A stretch of DNA of 64,000 nt from Metellina segmentata (Eukaryota; Arthropoda; Arachnida; Araneae; Tetragnathidae). The stretch spans positions 17,616,120 to 17,680,119 of the forward strand of contig OX375880.1 in NCBI GenBank assembly GCA_947359465.1, in the 5' to 3' direction. This document shows positions 32,815-44,786 of this stretch, piece by piece. The notes below the pieces were generated by a model, which had not been told where the DNA came from, searched no databases, and saw only the letters and a program-made list of their open reading frames with translations. Position 1 is the stretch's first letter; each line of letters starts with the position of its first letter. A program made the translations under genes and the position numbers.

Positions 32815-33635
32815 CTTGGCTACCAAGAAAATTATGTTAATTAATTTTTAACGCTAATTTTTTTAATCTACTTTTATATCGATTTTTATGAGTGTAAGTT
32901 CATTATCCTAGAACAGCAATACTGTTTATTCGTTGAGCATATATAAGTTTGGCATCTCTATTCAATATGCATAATCTAATTAGAAATGCTGGGACCGTGT
33001 TCTGATGAAGCCCCCTGAGATGTTCGTGTAATCAAGCCTCTTGCTTATCAAAATTCGTTTCGGAAGAATTCATTAAATAATTAGCGAAACAACGAAATGT
33101 GGACGCATCCACACCCAAGTTAATCATTTTGTTCCATCTAGGTTAATACATGCACGCAAGAAAGTGTTTCCGATACCTTGGCACGAGAACCAAAGTTGAA
33201 AGCTGATGCCAGCAGTCAACTGCTATATTATCGCGTCTGTCAATTACATACAATCTGAGCAAAAGAATTGTCGAATAGAATTTCTTATCGGAATTCGGAA
33301 TAATTCTGAATTCCACTTACGTTTAAACGTTTGTCTTACGTTCTAAGTTACGTTATTCTTACGTTTAAAGACCGCATGTATTTGTTCGTTGTTTTTATGA
33401 ACGAAGCGCCACGAAGCTCAAACCAAATTACCAAACCGTTTATGCATGTTGACAGACATTTTAACTCAATCTGGTATTATAATAGGTTGATGACGAACTT
33501 GATCTTAATTTAGTTTTATTGTTAATGCAAAGACGTTTACAAAATCTTCATTATTATTGCTTAATAAAACTGATTTATTCGTACGTATTTTATATTACAA
33601 TTTTTTCGGTCAGACTAAGCCTGTTCATTTTGAAA
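32815..33635. other. No recognised feature
   Basis: AT-rich sequence leading into the LINE fragment. No coding support. Confidence 0.45.
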
Positions 33636-34340
33636 AGTATTAAATGTAGGATCCCGGATAATTGCTCGGTATTTAGAAGTGAACTGTTGGCTACTGAGGA
33701 CGGACTTGAGGCCATTTTGGAGGAGGACAATTTAGGAGTTATCTGGGTTTTATCGGATAGTAGAAGTTCTCTTTGGAACATTTGCGATGCTGGAACAACG
33801 TGGGTTATCGTGCTGGCATCTCCATTTTGAAATTCCTAGGACTCCTCTGCCCGGCACTTGAGGTACACCTCCAATGGATTCCGTCACATGTGGACATCTT
33901 TGGAAATGAGATTGCTGATGATTTGGCGAAGAGAGGCTCGGTGGAACCTTTTCGTTCTGACACCTCCCTCACATTTGACGAACTTTTTTCCATCAGGAAA
34001 ATCAAGCCCCCATCCTCATGGATGGCATCGGCTGGACAGTCGAGGTGGATCGATTGGCCTCTCTTGTGATAGAGCTCTTGTTAGTCCGACCAGACGGTAT
34101 TGTCTAGATTTGCAAGTGGTCACTTGCGGGGCTGTTTTTATAACCACGTTTCTAGTAGTTTCCGAAATGCTCTAAATGTGGCGAGGAGAGTGCATCCACA
34201 GAGCACATCCTCTCTTGTCTCCAGCTAGCTCTCCAGGGAGTTTTTTTGAAACAGATCCTTTGCAGGCCCTCGATTTTTTTTGAGGGTGTGGGGACTCGTG
34301 GATGCTGTCTAGTTTCCGCTAGTCAGTGAAGGAGTAGTAA
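33636..34340 (+). pseudogene. LINE (I/R1-group-like) RNase H and zinc-knuckle remnant
   Basis: The pieces in order are IPDNCSVFRSELLATEDGLE and VIWVLSDSRSSLWNI (RNase H core, with the aspartate of LSDSRS). After a frameshift come VHLQWIPSHVDIFGNEIADD and LAKRGSVEP, the C-terminal RNase H motif. A Cys-His box follows (CSKCGEESASTEHILSC, spanning a frame change near 34165). In intact elements this domain follows reverse transcriptase and removes RNA from the hybrid. The endonuclease and polymerase are absent, so this is a 5'-truncated and decayed copy. Confidence 0.85.
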
Positions 34341-35254
34341 CAACTTTTAAAAGTAAGAGTAGAAACTTATCTTGAAGCACGTTTTAAAATTAAATCCCTG
34401 CAAGACAGCGTTTATCCCTGCATTTGACTATTACATTTACAAATAGATTGTCACTTTCCATTGATTTTTTTATTACTTGATTTACTCTTCGTTTGGCGCA
34501 ATTTTTAGACTAGACAAGTGGGTTTTTTTCAAATGTGCAAATATTGAATGGGAGAGTGTTTGACCTAAGGTACAATCATACCTAGGGACAGACGCTGTAG
34601 TAGATAGAAGAGGGAATTTTGTTTGAACAAGCGTTGGTAACACTGGACTAGGATGCTGTCGGCCAATCATGTTGTTTGAAGGGAATGACGTCAGCAGACA
34701 AGTCGTATTTTGCAGTTTCCTACTTTTGCCTACTGTAACGATCTCCCGAGAGATGATTACGAACAAAGATAAGAACAGTTCTTGTATTCTGATTGCTACT
34801 GTTCTAGTAGACAAACATCGATGTATGACAGTACCTGTGTTCTGATTGCTACTGTTCTAGTAAACGAACATCGATGTATGACAGTGCCTGTGTTCTGATA
34901 CGATCAAGAATACGAAATGTTGGGTGCTGTTCTGAAAAGGAACACGAATAAGTCAAATTGGTTGTAGACTTGAGTGGAGTGAGACGTGTTTTTGTACTGG
35001 ACGGTGCGGCGTATATATCTGAAACTTTGTATTGTATTATAAAAATAAATGTGCTTGTCCAATTTAGGTATGCAGTGTCCTCTGTTCTTGGCCACTACTA
35101 CATACATTGTCTATCAAATTAGACATCCCTCGGTCGCTCTGACACCTACCTAAAGTAAGATTTTGAAGTAGTTCTCGATTTTTCATCATTCATCAGTGCA
35201 CTTGACACGGTTTAGCGATCAATTCTATTGAGTTTCAAAAGTTAATTCCTATTT
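34341..35254. other. Unrecognised, with a two-copy ~55-bp tandem repeat
   Basis: At about 34790-34900 the block TTCTGATTGCTACTGTTCTA followed by an ACATCGATGTATGACAGT stretch occurs twice in tandem. Otherwise there is nothing identifiable. Confidence 0.5.
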
Positions 35255-35990
35255 GTGTTTATGGATTTGCTTTTTTCCATATTGGAGATTTACATATTGG
35301 CGAACGAATTCAAAATGTCCAGCTGTTGTACCAAGGGACACTTTTGTATGTCATACCTAGGGACAAAATACGCTGATATCCCTTGGTACAGCAGTGGATC
35401 GTCAATGATCTGTTTCGAAGCTACTTTGAAATTTTGATTGTAAAATAATTCATTGGTGAAATGATTCAGTACGTGCTTATGTAAAAATGTTGCAAAAGGA
35501 TTCTAATGGAATTTCGTTTTTCCATATTGGAGATTTACATATTGGCGATCGAATTCAAAAGGTCCAGCTGTTGTACCAAGGGACACTTTGTATGTCATAC
35601 CTGGGGACAAAATACGCTGCTATCCCCAGGTATAGCAGTTTATCGTCAATGATCTGTTTCGAAGCTACTTTGAAATTTTAACTGTAAAATAATTCATAGG
35701 TGAAATGATTTAGTATGTGCTTATGTAAAAATGTTACAAAAAGGATTCTAATGGATTTTCGTTTTACCATATTGTGGAGATTTACACATTGGCGAACGAA
35801 TTCAAAATGTCCAGCTGTTGTACCAAAGGACGCTTTTGTGTGTCATACCTAGAGACAAAATACGCTGCTATCCGTGGTACAACAGTGGATCGTCAATGAT
35901 CTGTTTCCAAGCTACTTTGAAATTTTGACTGTAATATGCATAATTCATAGGTAAAATTATTTAGTATGTGCTTATGTAAAAATGTTGCAA
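35255..35990 (+). repeat. 245-bp tandem repeat, three copies
   Basis: The landmark CCATATTG lies at 35277, 35522 and 35767, an exact 245-bp period. Each unit contains an imperfect inverted pair, TGTACCAAGGGACAC and ATCCCTTGGTACAGC in the first unit, around CATACCTAGGGACAAAATAC. The first two units each encode a similar ~60-residue open frame; the third is disrupted. Confidence 0.92.
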
Positions 35991-36425
35991 AAAGGCAATT
36001 GTTTGACATTTTATCGGAAGAAGAAGATAATCCAGAACTGCCGTCTGATTTGTCTTCTGAAGATTTCGACACCCCTTTTCATCAAATCATTAATGAACCG
36101 TTTGAGGAGGAGCAAGAACAGAGGTTGTTGGATGTAAATTATTTAGCTGTAGGTGATTACATTATTACAACTGTAAGAAGAAAATTATGTAATTAGTTTG
36201 TGGCATAATAACATCTAAAGTTGACTTAACGTAATACAACATCCGCTAATTGGAAAAGATTTCGGCAAGGGATGGTAAACCTAAATTTATTGGTTGAATA
36301 CGAGATTGAAGATATCGACATAGTTTGCAAGATACCAGCCCTCACAGCGATTGGTAGGACAGTCAGAAATGATAACAAAAATCTTCAGTTTCCTGTTTCT
36401 TTTACCGATATTGTATTAGTATAAG
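35966..36425 (+). pseudogene. Unrecognised acidic protein relic downstream of the 245-bp repeats
   Basis: After the last repeat a frame reads FDILSEEEDNPELPSDLSSE, then NEPFEEEQEQRLLDVNYLAV and GDYIITTVRR, ending at TAG 36194-36196. A later stretch in another frame reads NLLVEYEIEDIDIVCKIPAL then TAIGRTVRNDNKNLQFPVSF. The pattern (acidic segment, V-G-D-Y-I, then I-V-x-K-I-P-x-x-T-x-x-G-R) reminds me of C-termini of uncharacterised arthropod proteins associated with transposons. No family can be named with confidence. Stops between the two segments show it is broken. Confidence 0.35.
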
Positions 36426-37756
36426 GTTTTTTGATGCACTCATAAGTGACATGTTAAGAAAAATACTAGTTATTTCTTTGCTGCGATTTATTGTTTATGA
36501 AGAAGTCTGACATGATTATGACCATTCACTGAACTGTGATTTTGTAGTAAAATTTTTGTAGAAGCTTTTAAGCAAAATTTAAGCCCTTTGATATCCTTTT
36601 TGCATAAGTACTTGATATTTTGACATTTTGTTAATAATTGCGGAGGATAAAATTCTTTTTGATTGTTCAATAACTTTGTTCAATAAAAGTTTGAGTTGAA
36701 AAATTGTTTTAAATTTTTTCCTCCACTTTTTTGGGTTTGTCCTTACGTTTAACACCCCATGTCCCTAAATATGGAGTGGGTGTCGTACCAAGGGACAGTG
36801 GAAGAGATTAACAATTTTCATATTGATAAAAACAAAAATAGCTACCACTAAAATAAGAAATAGGTAGCAAAATACCTAGCTCAACATGAGCAGCAGCAAA
36901 CCCCTCTAACTTTGATAGAAAAAATTAGAAAGTTGAAAATAAAATTTTATACTTATACTATATCATAAGCCAAATAAGATTACAGTGTATTTTTTTAGAC
37001 AAAAATAAATCATTTTATCACTTACGGCTTTTCCTACCAAGCTAAATATAATTGCAGTAATGATTTTTTTATGGTAGACGTGGGGCTTTCCGTTCGTAAG
37101 AGACTTTCTAAGGCGAAATGTAGATGGCGGTACTGTATTTGGGATAGAACGTACTTCACATTCATTTGAGAGACCTTCTGAGGCTAAGAGAAGACGCTAG
37201 TGTTTTTGTGGTAGACTGATGAAAACTAACGTTAAAAAAGATTAGAAAAATAAGAAAATTACGATTATCATTTTGAAAAATTTAGAATTTTTTGTATTGA
37301 GAAATGGTTTATTTCTCAATGGTTTATTTAGGGACAGAAAATATTTTTAACAGCCACTATTAAGGGTATTGGAACTTATTTACGCTTATTTAAGCAGTTA
37401 TGTTGATCAAACTTTTGTTTTTGAATTTGTAATGAGTGTCAAAAGAGATCACAATGTCTGAATGTAATGTAATGTATTTATTCTTATTTAAAGGTACACG
37501 GTGGCTTAATTTTATCAGTCATTTTCTTAATATTTTCAAGAAATGTTTTTCCTTAGAATTTTGAGGAAATATAATAATTTAAAGGAAATATTGGTTCTTT
37601 TTCGTAAATTTTCACCCAATAGCATTATAATGAAAAATTAAAGAAACACCCTTTTAATAAAAGAATTAAAATTTTCAGAATTTCTAGATCTATGGTAAAA
37701 AAAAAAAAAAAACATTTAGATATAGAAGGAAAAATTCGAATTTTTAGCTTTTGGAG
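36426..37756. other. No recognised gene
   Basis: AT-rich. At about 36758-36805 the motifs CATGTCCCTAAATATG and GTACCAAGGGACAG echo the 245-bp repeats, which may mark the edge of a larger element spanning 35255-36805. Nothing else identified. Confidence 0.4.
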
Positions 37757-37876
37757 GTAGGTATTTTATTAACGTCACACTGGAGCAACACAATGGGCTA
37801 TTGGCAAAGGTTCGGGATCAATCCCCGAAGTGAAAAATTCGAAGACAATACCTCGTAAGTTTCAACCACTTTAGCT
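37757..37876 (-). mobile_element. SINE-A 3' fragment
   Basis: It has TAGGTATTTTATTAACGTCA, AACACAATGGGCTATTGGCA and TCGGGATCAATCCCCGAAGT. The head and most of the body are absent. Confidence 0.85.
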
Positions 37877-37933
37877 TTTGAAACAGTAGATATTGTTTTC
37901 CCGGTTTACTAAATTTCCAATGAAGAAATCACT

Positions 37934-37982
37934 TGGCGATTGTGTTGCTCCAGTGAGACGTTAATTCATTATCATTACCACA
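37934..37982 (+). mobile_element. SINE-A tail fragment
   Basis: GGCGATTGTGTTGCTCCAGT followed by GAGACGTTAATTCATTATCATTACC is the family 3' end in the plus orientation. Confidence 0.75.
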
Positions 37983-39114
37983 CGAATGAAACAATCAACG
38001 GAAAATATAGCAAACTGGTAAAAAGAGTTTTAAACAGCGAATTTAAAAACAAAAAAAAAGAACATTTCCTTATTGTGGCGCGTTCCGAAAAGCAGCAAAG
38101 TACACATCGCGAAATGCAATGGATGAAATGATCCGTGACTACATTCTATCACGTTATGTATCGTGATCACGACATAATCAGACGGGAAACCCGAGATTCT
38201 GTATCACAGTCGGCGATTATATTTACGTTGTCGATCGTTTCTGAAAAGAAAAGGCGGGAATAATGCTCAACACAACAATAAAAATAAATGAATGAAAAAA
38301 ATAACAATGTCAGTGCTGATGTGTATTTCCATCACTGTCGCAGCTGTATCCATTGACAACCCATAAGCAGTTGCTGGAGTTCTGCGTTTATGTGTAGATG
38401 TAAATGTCATTTTTTAGTTATTTTCTTGTTCTCGCTTCTTCAGCACTAAAATAGTCATACGCTCACGAAAGGAAGCGTTGAGTTGTTTTCCTTGTTGACG
38501 AAATCGTTTGCTCCAAAACAGTTACGAATAATTTTGTAGTAAGAATTAAAACCATGACTGGAACTTCAAAATGAATAACATCCATGGAATTACAATATGT
38601 AGAACTTATGTAGAACAATATCTTCTCTGGACTTGTATGTAATTAAAACTTCTCTGGAAGCTTACTTGAAGAACGATTCGGAAATTAGAGAAATTTATAG
38701 TTGCGTTTTGCGAATTTCCGATTGCAAATGATCCGCTTGAAATTGGCTTTGTTGTGAGATGTTTCGCTATGAATATTCTAAAGGAAGATATATAATACAA
38801 TAATTTCCTCTAATTCAGGTAAATACTGTTTTATTACCAAGTGAATTTTAAATAATTTGTATTCTTATTAATTTTAAATGAAGCAATGACATGTTTTTAA
38901 TACTGTCTAGTGTTGCACAATGGCAAGAAACACATTATTTCTCCATTACGGCTGACTGTGTGTGGATGGCGATAAAATCTAGCACTTTTAGTTCAAGTAA
39001 CTCGAAGTTTCTTGCCAACTCCAGTTAGTCGTGTTTCAGTAAATATTTATTTTATATTCGTCTTATCTTACTTTCTGTTACCTAATGCTCTCGCATGAAA
39101 TTATACTCCCCGGA
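37983..39114. other. No recognised feature
   Basis: AT-rich sequence with unremarkable short frames. Confidence 0.5.
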
Positions 39115-39232
39115 TAGTCGCCAATATCACATTGTGTTGTTCAAGTACGACGATAATTACATACCTACTTGTTAGAAATGGTAATGGTAATGGTAATTTT
39201 AATTAACTTCATAATAGAGCAACACAATGTAA
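39115..39232. mobile_element. Two SINE-A tails in opposite orientation
   Basis: A plus-strand tail lies at about 39115-39170 (TTGTGTTGTTCAAGTACGAC). A minus-strand tail lies at about 39178-39232 and starts with a (GGTAAT)3-like run, then TTTTAATTAACTTCATAATA. Confidence 0.75.
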
Positions 39233-39427
39233 GAAATGTATTAACCTTTAGACTACGGCCAGAACAGCAGTTGTTCCATGATCACGTCCAGAAATAATTT
39301 AGACTACGGCCAGTACGGCATCATATGTACCTTGAAAGTTATAAGAATCGCGCTTGTTATATCTATAGCCGTAGTCAAAAGGTTAATATTCAATCGGTCC
39401 CTAAATACTTTCAAAGTCGTTATGCCA

Positions 39428-39806
39428 GTGGTTCAAAATTACGTGGTGTTGTCCTCGGATCTTTCCCTTACGGGATTGATCCCAGACCGTCGTCGATAGT
39501 GATTAAGGTGTTAGCCTCTAGATCCTAATGTTCCTGATTTGAATCCGGGTCAGTGCATGGATGTTTGTAAGCGTATGGTGAAGAGGCGGCTGGTGCACCT
39601 TAAATCTGTCGTGGCCGAAAGTCCTCACGTTGGGTTGCTGTGAAAGTTTGGAGAGTGGGGTGCCATCTCAGCTGTTGCTTCGTCATCTGACCGTGGTTCA
39701 AAATGACGAGGTGTTGTCCTTGGATCTTTCCCTTGAGGGATTGATCCCGGACCGTCGCCAGTAGCCCGTTGTATTGCTTCAGAGCGACGTTTATGAAACT
39801 ACCAAC
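39428..39806 (+). mobile_element. SINE-A partial copy joined to a near-complete copy
   Basis: The 3' body of one copy (39428-39500: TTCAAAATTACGTGGTGTTG to GACCGTCGTCGATAG) runs straight into the type 1 head of another (TGATTAAGGTGTTAGCCTCT). That copy continues to its own tail ending GCGACGTTTATGAAACTACC. Either a SINE inserted into a SINE or unequal recombination produced this. Confidence 0.88.
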
Positions 39807-39840
39807 CTACCTGCCAGCTTTCTATTTACCAAATTTCAGA

Positions 39841-40163
39841 TGGTAATGGTAATTTCAGTTAACGTCGTACTAGAGCAACACAACGGGCTATTGACGACAG
39901 TCCGGGATCAATCCCCTAAGTGAAAGACAAGAGGTCAATACCACGTCATTTTGAATCACGGTCAGATGACGAGGCAACACCTGAACTGGCACCCCACTCT
40001 CCAAACTTCCACACCAACCCAACGTGAGGACTTTCGGCCACGACAGATTTGAGGTGCACCAGCCGCCTCTACACTATACGCTTACAAACATCCATGCACT
40101 GACCTGGATTCGAACCAGGAACCTTCCGATCCAGAGGCTAACATTTTAACCACCAGACCGGGA
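39841..40163 (-). mobile_element. SINE-A, near full length, type 1 head
   Basis: From the tail TGGTAATGGTAATTTCAGTT to the head with B-box GGATTCGAACCAGGAACC and the end ACCACCAGACCGG. It lies tail to tail with the preceding plus-strand copy. Confidence 0.92.
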
Positions 40164-40249
40164 AAAATCTTCAATTGATCCCGGACCGTCGCTAATAGTT
40201 CATTGTGTTGCTCCAGTGCGACGGTAGTTAAAATACATACCTACAAGAG
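40164..40249 (+). mobile_element. SINE-A tail fragment
   Basis: TTGATCCCGGACCGTCGCTA and GCTCCAGTGCGACGGTAGTT followed by AAAATACATACC. Confidence 0.85.
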
Positions 40250-40419
40250 AATTCCTCGTCAGCTGTCAGCTTGAAAATATCCTACATATCGACTTCCAAA
40301 TTAGTACTTGTTGAATATGATCGCGGCTATTTACGAATCTCATCTGACCTACTTCCACTAAATAGACTTAAGTAGACATCTAAGAAACCAATATTAGGGT
40401 CTGTGAAGTGATGAGATAA

Positions 40420-41654
40420 AACCAGGTGTGTGCTTTTGACAAAGTTCCATCTTCAAAAGTGGCTGCGATCACAAAAGGCGGTTGTTACATTCGAAGCGGT
40501 TATGGTAAGGTACGATTTCTCCCTTTTTATAGCATTCTTTAATACAAATGGGTATAAGACGATTTTAAAACGTTTGATACTATGTTTATTTTGTAAAACC
40601 AAATCGATTTTTCTAAGAACTGTTAATGCACCCTTTTTGATAATGCTTTTCAGCTTTTATATACTGGAAATCCTTGGCGATCAGAACCTAAAACGAACAT
40701 AATGTTTCTCTCTGTATTAAAAAAAAAGTTACCGTCGCCGCAGGATTGAAAACTGTGTTGTTTAGCTCGATTCTTAGACGGTTTCCCTAGAAATTTCGGA
40801 TCAGAAAAATATAAAATTAACATGGTTTGTTCATCATCGTGTTCCCTGGACAATTGTAAATATCTTTTTCCGATGCGGTTATTAGTTAAAGGTTTATTAA
40901 GTGTCAAAGTTGAAAAAGCGAAATTTCTACCACGAGTGAGCAAAATGCATACTAATTTTCAGTCTTAAGCCGTGAGATTTTTTTAAAGAGTACCTTTCAA
41001 CGTAAATTTTTGCAGCACGTCGAGTTTTTATCGAAATTTCAATTTGGTTCTTGATAATATTTTTTTTGAAATTCGGGAAAAATCGGGACATTTTTATTAT
41101 TTTTTTAAAAACTGTCATCTATATCTTATTAATATTAGTTTTTAATTTTTAAAATATCGCAGTATACCTCAGAATATACTCTTTCTTACGGTAAAATTAT
41201 TTTTGAAATTGGTTCATAAATAAATTCGATGTAATCAAAAGTTGGTCACACAAATTTCGTATTTTCTTAGTTCGCAGAGCATGTTCCTCACGTAGATGAG
41301 GGTTGTATTATTGACTATCGGGTTTGCCAGATATCAAATTTATCGTAGCAACAATTGCCATAAAAACGATTTATTTTATTTGGCGAGGAAAAGGGCTCTC
41401 TTTTTTTCACTCTGTAGCCGACAGTTAGCCTAGAAAGTTCGAATTACAGATTGTAAAGTTAGAGGAGTTACGGTTTACTTAAAATTATACAAGGAACAAG
41501 ATGCAGAATGTTTTTTACTGACGCGGCTATTAGTTTAGGGTGCATTATGTGTTAAAGTAAAAAAAAATTATATCACCTGCGAAAGGAATATTGGTTTGCG
41601 TAGCAATCCCCGTGGGTTGGCGATCGTAAGCAAGCATGGGGCGGAGCCCTCTAG
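40420..41654 (+). mobile_element. Possible non-autonomous Helitron (3' end convincing, 5' end not fixed)
   Basis: The 3' end GGGGCGGAGCCCTCTAG at 41638-41654 forms a short GC hairpin (GGGC/GCCC) just before CTAG and is followed by T, the Helitron terminus pattern. Upstream, related blocks repeat (GCGGTTATTAGTTAAAGGTT near 40876; GCGGCTATTAGTTTAGGGTG near 41524). No Rep/helicase coding sequence is present. The left boundary is a guess. Confidence 0.4.
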
Positions 41655-41669
41655 TTTAAAATATGTTTC

Positions 41670-42424
41670 TAAAGGCACGTATACATTTGCGAGCCCAAAC
41701 GTTCGCGAGCCTCTAGTTCGCATGATTGGGACGGGGTTTTAAGTGCCAAACGAACGGTTCGTGAACCGCTCGTGTCGATACGCTTCCTGTCGGTTTTTCG
41801 ACGAACATAATGGCGTTCTCGGTTCAGATTGGGACGATGGCGTGAGTAGTTCGTTGCTTTTCTTTCTGCTCGCGAACCTTCATCGTCATCAACGGTGGCT
41901 GACGAATGCCTGCCTGGTGGTTCGCGGGTGGTTCCTTCCTTTCCCATAGATCGCTCTCAATATTCTTATCGCTCCTTTTTTTTTTGTCATTTTTGTTAAC
42001 GTCGTACTAGAGCAACACAACGGGCTATTGACGACGTTCCAGGATCAGTCCCTTAAGGGAAAGATCCGAGGACAACACTTCGTAATTTTGAACCACGGTC
42101 AGATGACGAAGCAACACCTGAGCTGGCACCCCACTCTCCAAACTTCCACACAAACCTAACGGGAGGACTTTCGGCCACGACAGATTTAAGGTGCACCAGC
42201 CGCCGCTACACCATTCGCTTACAAACATCCATGCCCGAACCCGGATTCGAACCAGGAACCCTTCCGATCTAGAGGCTAACACCTTAACCACTATACCAGT
42301 TGTTCGGCTCAATAGCCCTTTGTGTTGCTCTAGAACGAAGATGGATCGCTGGAAGTTCGTTGTGAAAATAATTTCAACGAACGGTTCACGAGCGGCACGG
42401 TTCGCATATGTATACTCACCTTTA
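41670..42424. mobile_element. Candidate terminal-inverted-repeat element carrying a SINE
   Basis: AAAGGCACGTATACATTTGC at 41671 is mirrored by GCATATGTATACTCACCTTT at 42404-42423 (about 16 of 20 matching in inverse), and further inner similarity follows (TGCGAGCC versus GGTTCGCA). The interior contains a complete SINE-A (41988-42306). No transposase recognised; the open frames in 41669-41949 show no domain. The target duplication is not clear. Confidence 0.45.
41988..42306 (-). mobile_element. SINE-A, full length, type 1 head
   Basis: The tail TTTTTGTTAACGTCGTACTA through body landmarks to the head (B-box GGATTCGAACCAGGAACC; end ACCACTATACCAG). Closely similar to the copies at 46459 and 53729. 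A short plus-strand tail remnant (AATAGCCCTTTGTGTTGCTC) follows at 42311. Confidence 0.93.
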
Positions 42425-42559
42425 AAAGGTACAAGTTACGTTTACAAAAAGGTTTTAAAATGGGCCTCTGTGCCCATTAGAGGAATAGAGGATTAGCAAC
42501 CTCCAGTGTGATGTTAATTGAAACACTACCTTCCCAATCCCAATCACACAATGAAGACG

Positions 42560-42800
42560 TCCCTATTCATGCTCAACCATAGAGCGTCGTGTTACAAAGG
42601 GGGTTGGGGCACGTTTCTGCGGGGCCTCAAATTTACTGACATTGGCGAGGTATGAACACTTAGAGTGACAGCGAGTGTTGACACCAGCGTCTGGCCGTTA
42701 TTCAAAAGGAAGGGAAAGAAACGGGGTGTCTTCGTTTCTTTCCTTTCATGGATCCCGAACAGTCTCCAATAGCCCGTTGTGTTTCTCGTTATCCGAACCT
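42560..42800 (+). mobile_element. SINE-A, type 2, strongly degenerate
   Basis: The order GTCGTGTTACAAAGGGGGTT, GGGGCCTCAAATTTACTGAC, GGATCCCGAACAGTCTCCAA and TAGCCCGTTGTGTTTCTCGT follows the SINE body. Confidence 0.55.
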
Positions 42801-42806
42801 ATCCAG

Positions 42807-43483
42807 TGTGATTTGCCCTCGTGTGTAACAAACAAAAACCAAGAACGGTGGTAGTATCCGATATAACACTGGGGTCGATAGAAAAAAGACATTGTACGGG
42901 TAGTTTTTAATTCGGTTTACTTGGATTATCTTCATCCTGAATGACAACACAATCAAGAGAGGATATAGTATTTATTCCATGGCGATTTAAGGCTGAAACT
43001 TACTCATTTTAAACGCAATATCGAAAATCTTGTCAAAACTCACGCCATTTCCACTGTGACAACGTTAGTAAATTGTATACTAAGTTAATAAGTTCTGTTT
43101 ACATATATATATACGGAAGATTGTTTTGTTATTTTGTCATCTATATTAAATTTTGCTCATTATTTCTGTGCTTCGACAGCAAAATGTTATAAGTCACTTT
43201 TTTTTTAATTTTTCGTGACAGCAATTTTAAGATTCACGATTCAACTTCTGTGGTTTTTGATTTATTACAATTTTCCCACCTTTGTTTTCTCATAAACTGA
43301 AAGAATAAAACTAATGACATTTTGCCACCTTCTAAACATTAACAAACCAGACTCTAGTATGGGACTTACTCAATTTTTTGGGAAAAGTGACTTATAACAT
43401 TTCGCCATCCGAGCACAGATTTATCCCTTTTATCCAATATGTAATGTTAAGAAGGACGTCAAAAACGTATCCCTCTGACATTA
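42807..43483. other. No recognised feature
   Basis: AT-rich sequence. Nothing identifiable. Confidence 0.5.
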
Positions 43484-43762
43484 GAGGCCGTGGTAACCCG
43501 GTTGAAAGAGTAACAGATTACCAACCGGAGGGTTACAAGTTCAAATCCAGCCAAAGACCTGCTGCTCGTTAAATCTGTCGGGGCCTCAAATGTCCTCGTA
43601 TTGGATTGGTGTGGGTTTGGAGCGTGGGGTGCCAACTGAAGAGTTGCGTCTTCTGTCCGTGACTCAAAATTACGTGGTGCTGTTTTCGGATCTTTACCTT
43701 GGAGGATCGATCCCGGACAGACGTTAATAGCCCGTTGTGTTGATCCAGTGCGACGTTAATTA
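43484..43762 (+). mobile_element. SINE-A, type 2 head, near full length
   Basis: The head GGTAACCCGGTTGAAAGAGT and B-box region GTTACAAGTTCAAATCCAGC, then the body, ending TGCGACGTTAATTAAAATATC. The following MITE inserted right at its 3' end. Confidence 0.85.
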
Positions 43763-43770
43763 AAATATCT

Positions 43771-44571
43771 GGTACAGCTACACTCTACGTTTATGAACGA
43801 TGGCAACGGCGGCGATTTTTTTTGGCGCACTTCTAAAGTCGCCAAGGAAAAAATTATTTCCTAAATCTTTTCCTGTCACAATTTTTTTTTCTTTTTACAA
43901 CACAGTTTTTAAGCACGTTTCAAAACGTTGTAAAAAGTATATTTAAAAAAAACTTTCACAGAAAGTAGTTAGCTTAAGCACATATCAAAACACATTTGTG
44001 AACCAGCAGAGAAATTAAGCTACGAATGGTAAGAATACCCTGAAACTTATCAATAAACTGAATACAGTGAACATGTTGAAAAAGAAAAAGATTTACAAAA
44101 GAAAAAAAAGCAAGAAATAATACCTGATAACGTCAGAATTCGCTCGTAAAAAAAATAATGAAAACGAAAATGGTTAAAAAATCTCTTAATCCTATCGTGA
44201 AAACTATTATAGTAAAATAATAATTCCACAACTGTCAAAATACAAATAAATGGACCAATGGTATCACATAAAACGATTTAAAAGGACCAATGCAATCAAT
44301 GGATAGTTTAAAAACAAAGTAACCAATGGGAGGAAAGAAAAATTTTCAAACGAATCAATGAAATCAAACGACTTTAACGGATTTTGGAAGAACTTTCTAG
44401 AATAGTCAAAATGAAAATTGAAAGTTTCTGTTTCCTGAGGTTGCCATGAAAACCACAACAACAGCAACAAAAGATGGGTATACTTAATTTATCGTAACTC
44501 GCTACTAAAAGTGCGCCAAAAAAATCGCCAAGCCGTTGCCATCACTCATAAACGTAGAGTGTAGCTGTACC
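43771..44571. mobile_element. GGTACAGC MITE, 801 bp
   Basis: The termini GGTACAGCTACACTCTACGT and ACGTAGAGTGTAGCTGTACC are perfect inverts over the outer 26 bases (through ...TTTATGA) and stay related for about 60. The 8-bp target duplication AAATATCT lies at 43763-43770 and 44572-44579, exact. Short frames inside are spurious. Confidence 0.96.
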
Positions 44572-44786
44572 AAATATCTATCTACCCTTTGACATTAAGC
44601 CAATATAAAATATTGGGTCATCCGTAAAGTTCTGTGCGTTTTTTAAGATATACCAACAAAGTAGTACAAAAACATAAGAGAATTTTATTGAATCACATAA
44701 GCCCCATTTTGTTCTATGGCTTTTTGCCATCTATTTGGCAGCTGGAAAATTCTTTTTTTTTTTAATCATTACGCTTATTTGTAACT

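Noticed and set aside
41669..41949. 92-residue Arg-rich minus-strand frame as a transposase accessory protein
   Set aside because: No motif supports it and the opposite strand is equally open; it lies within a candidate terminal-repeat element of unclear class.
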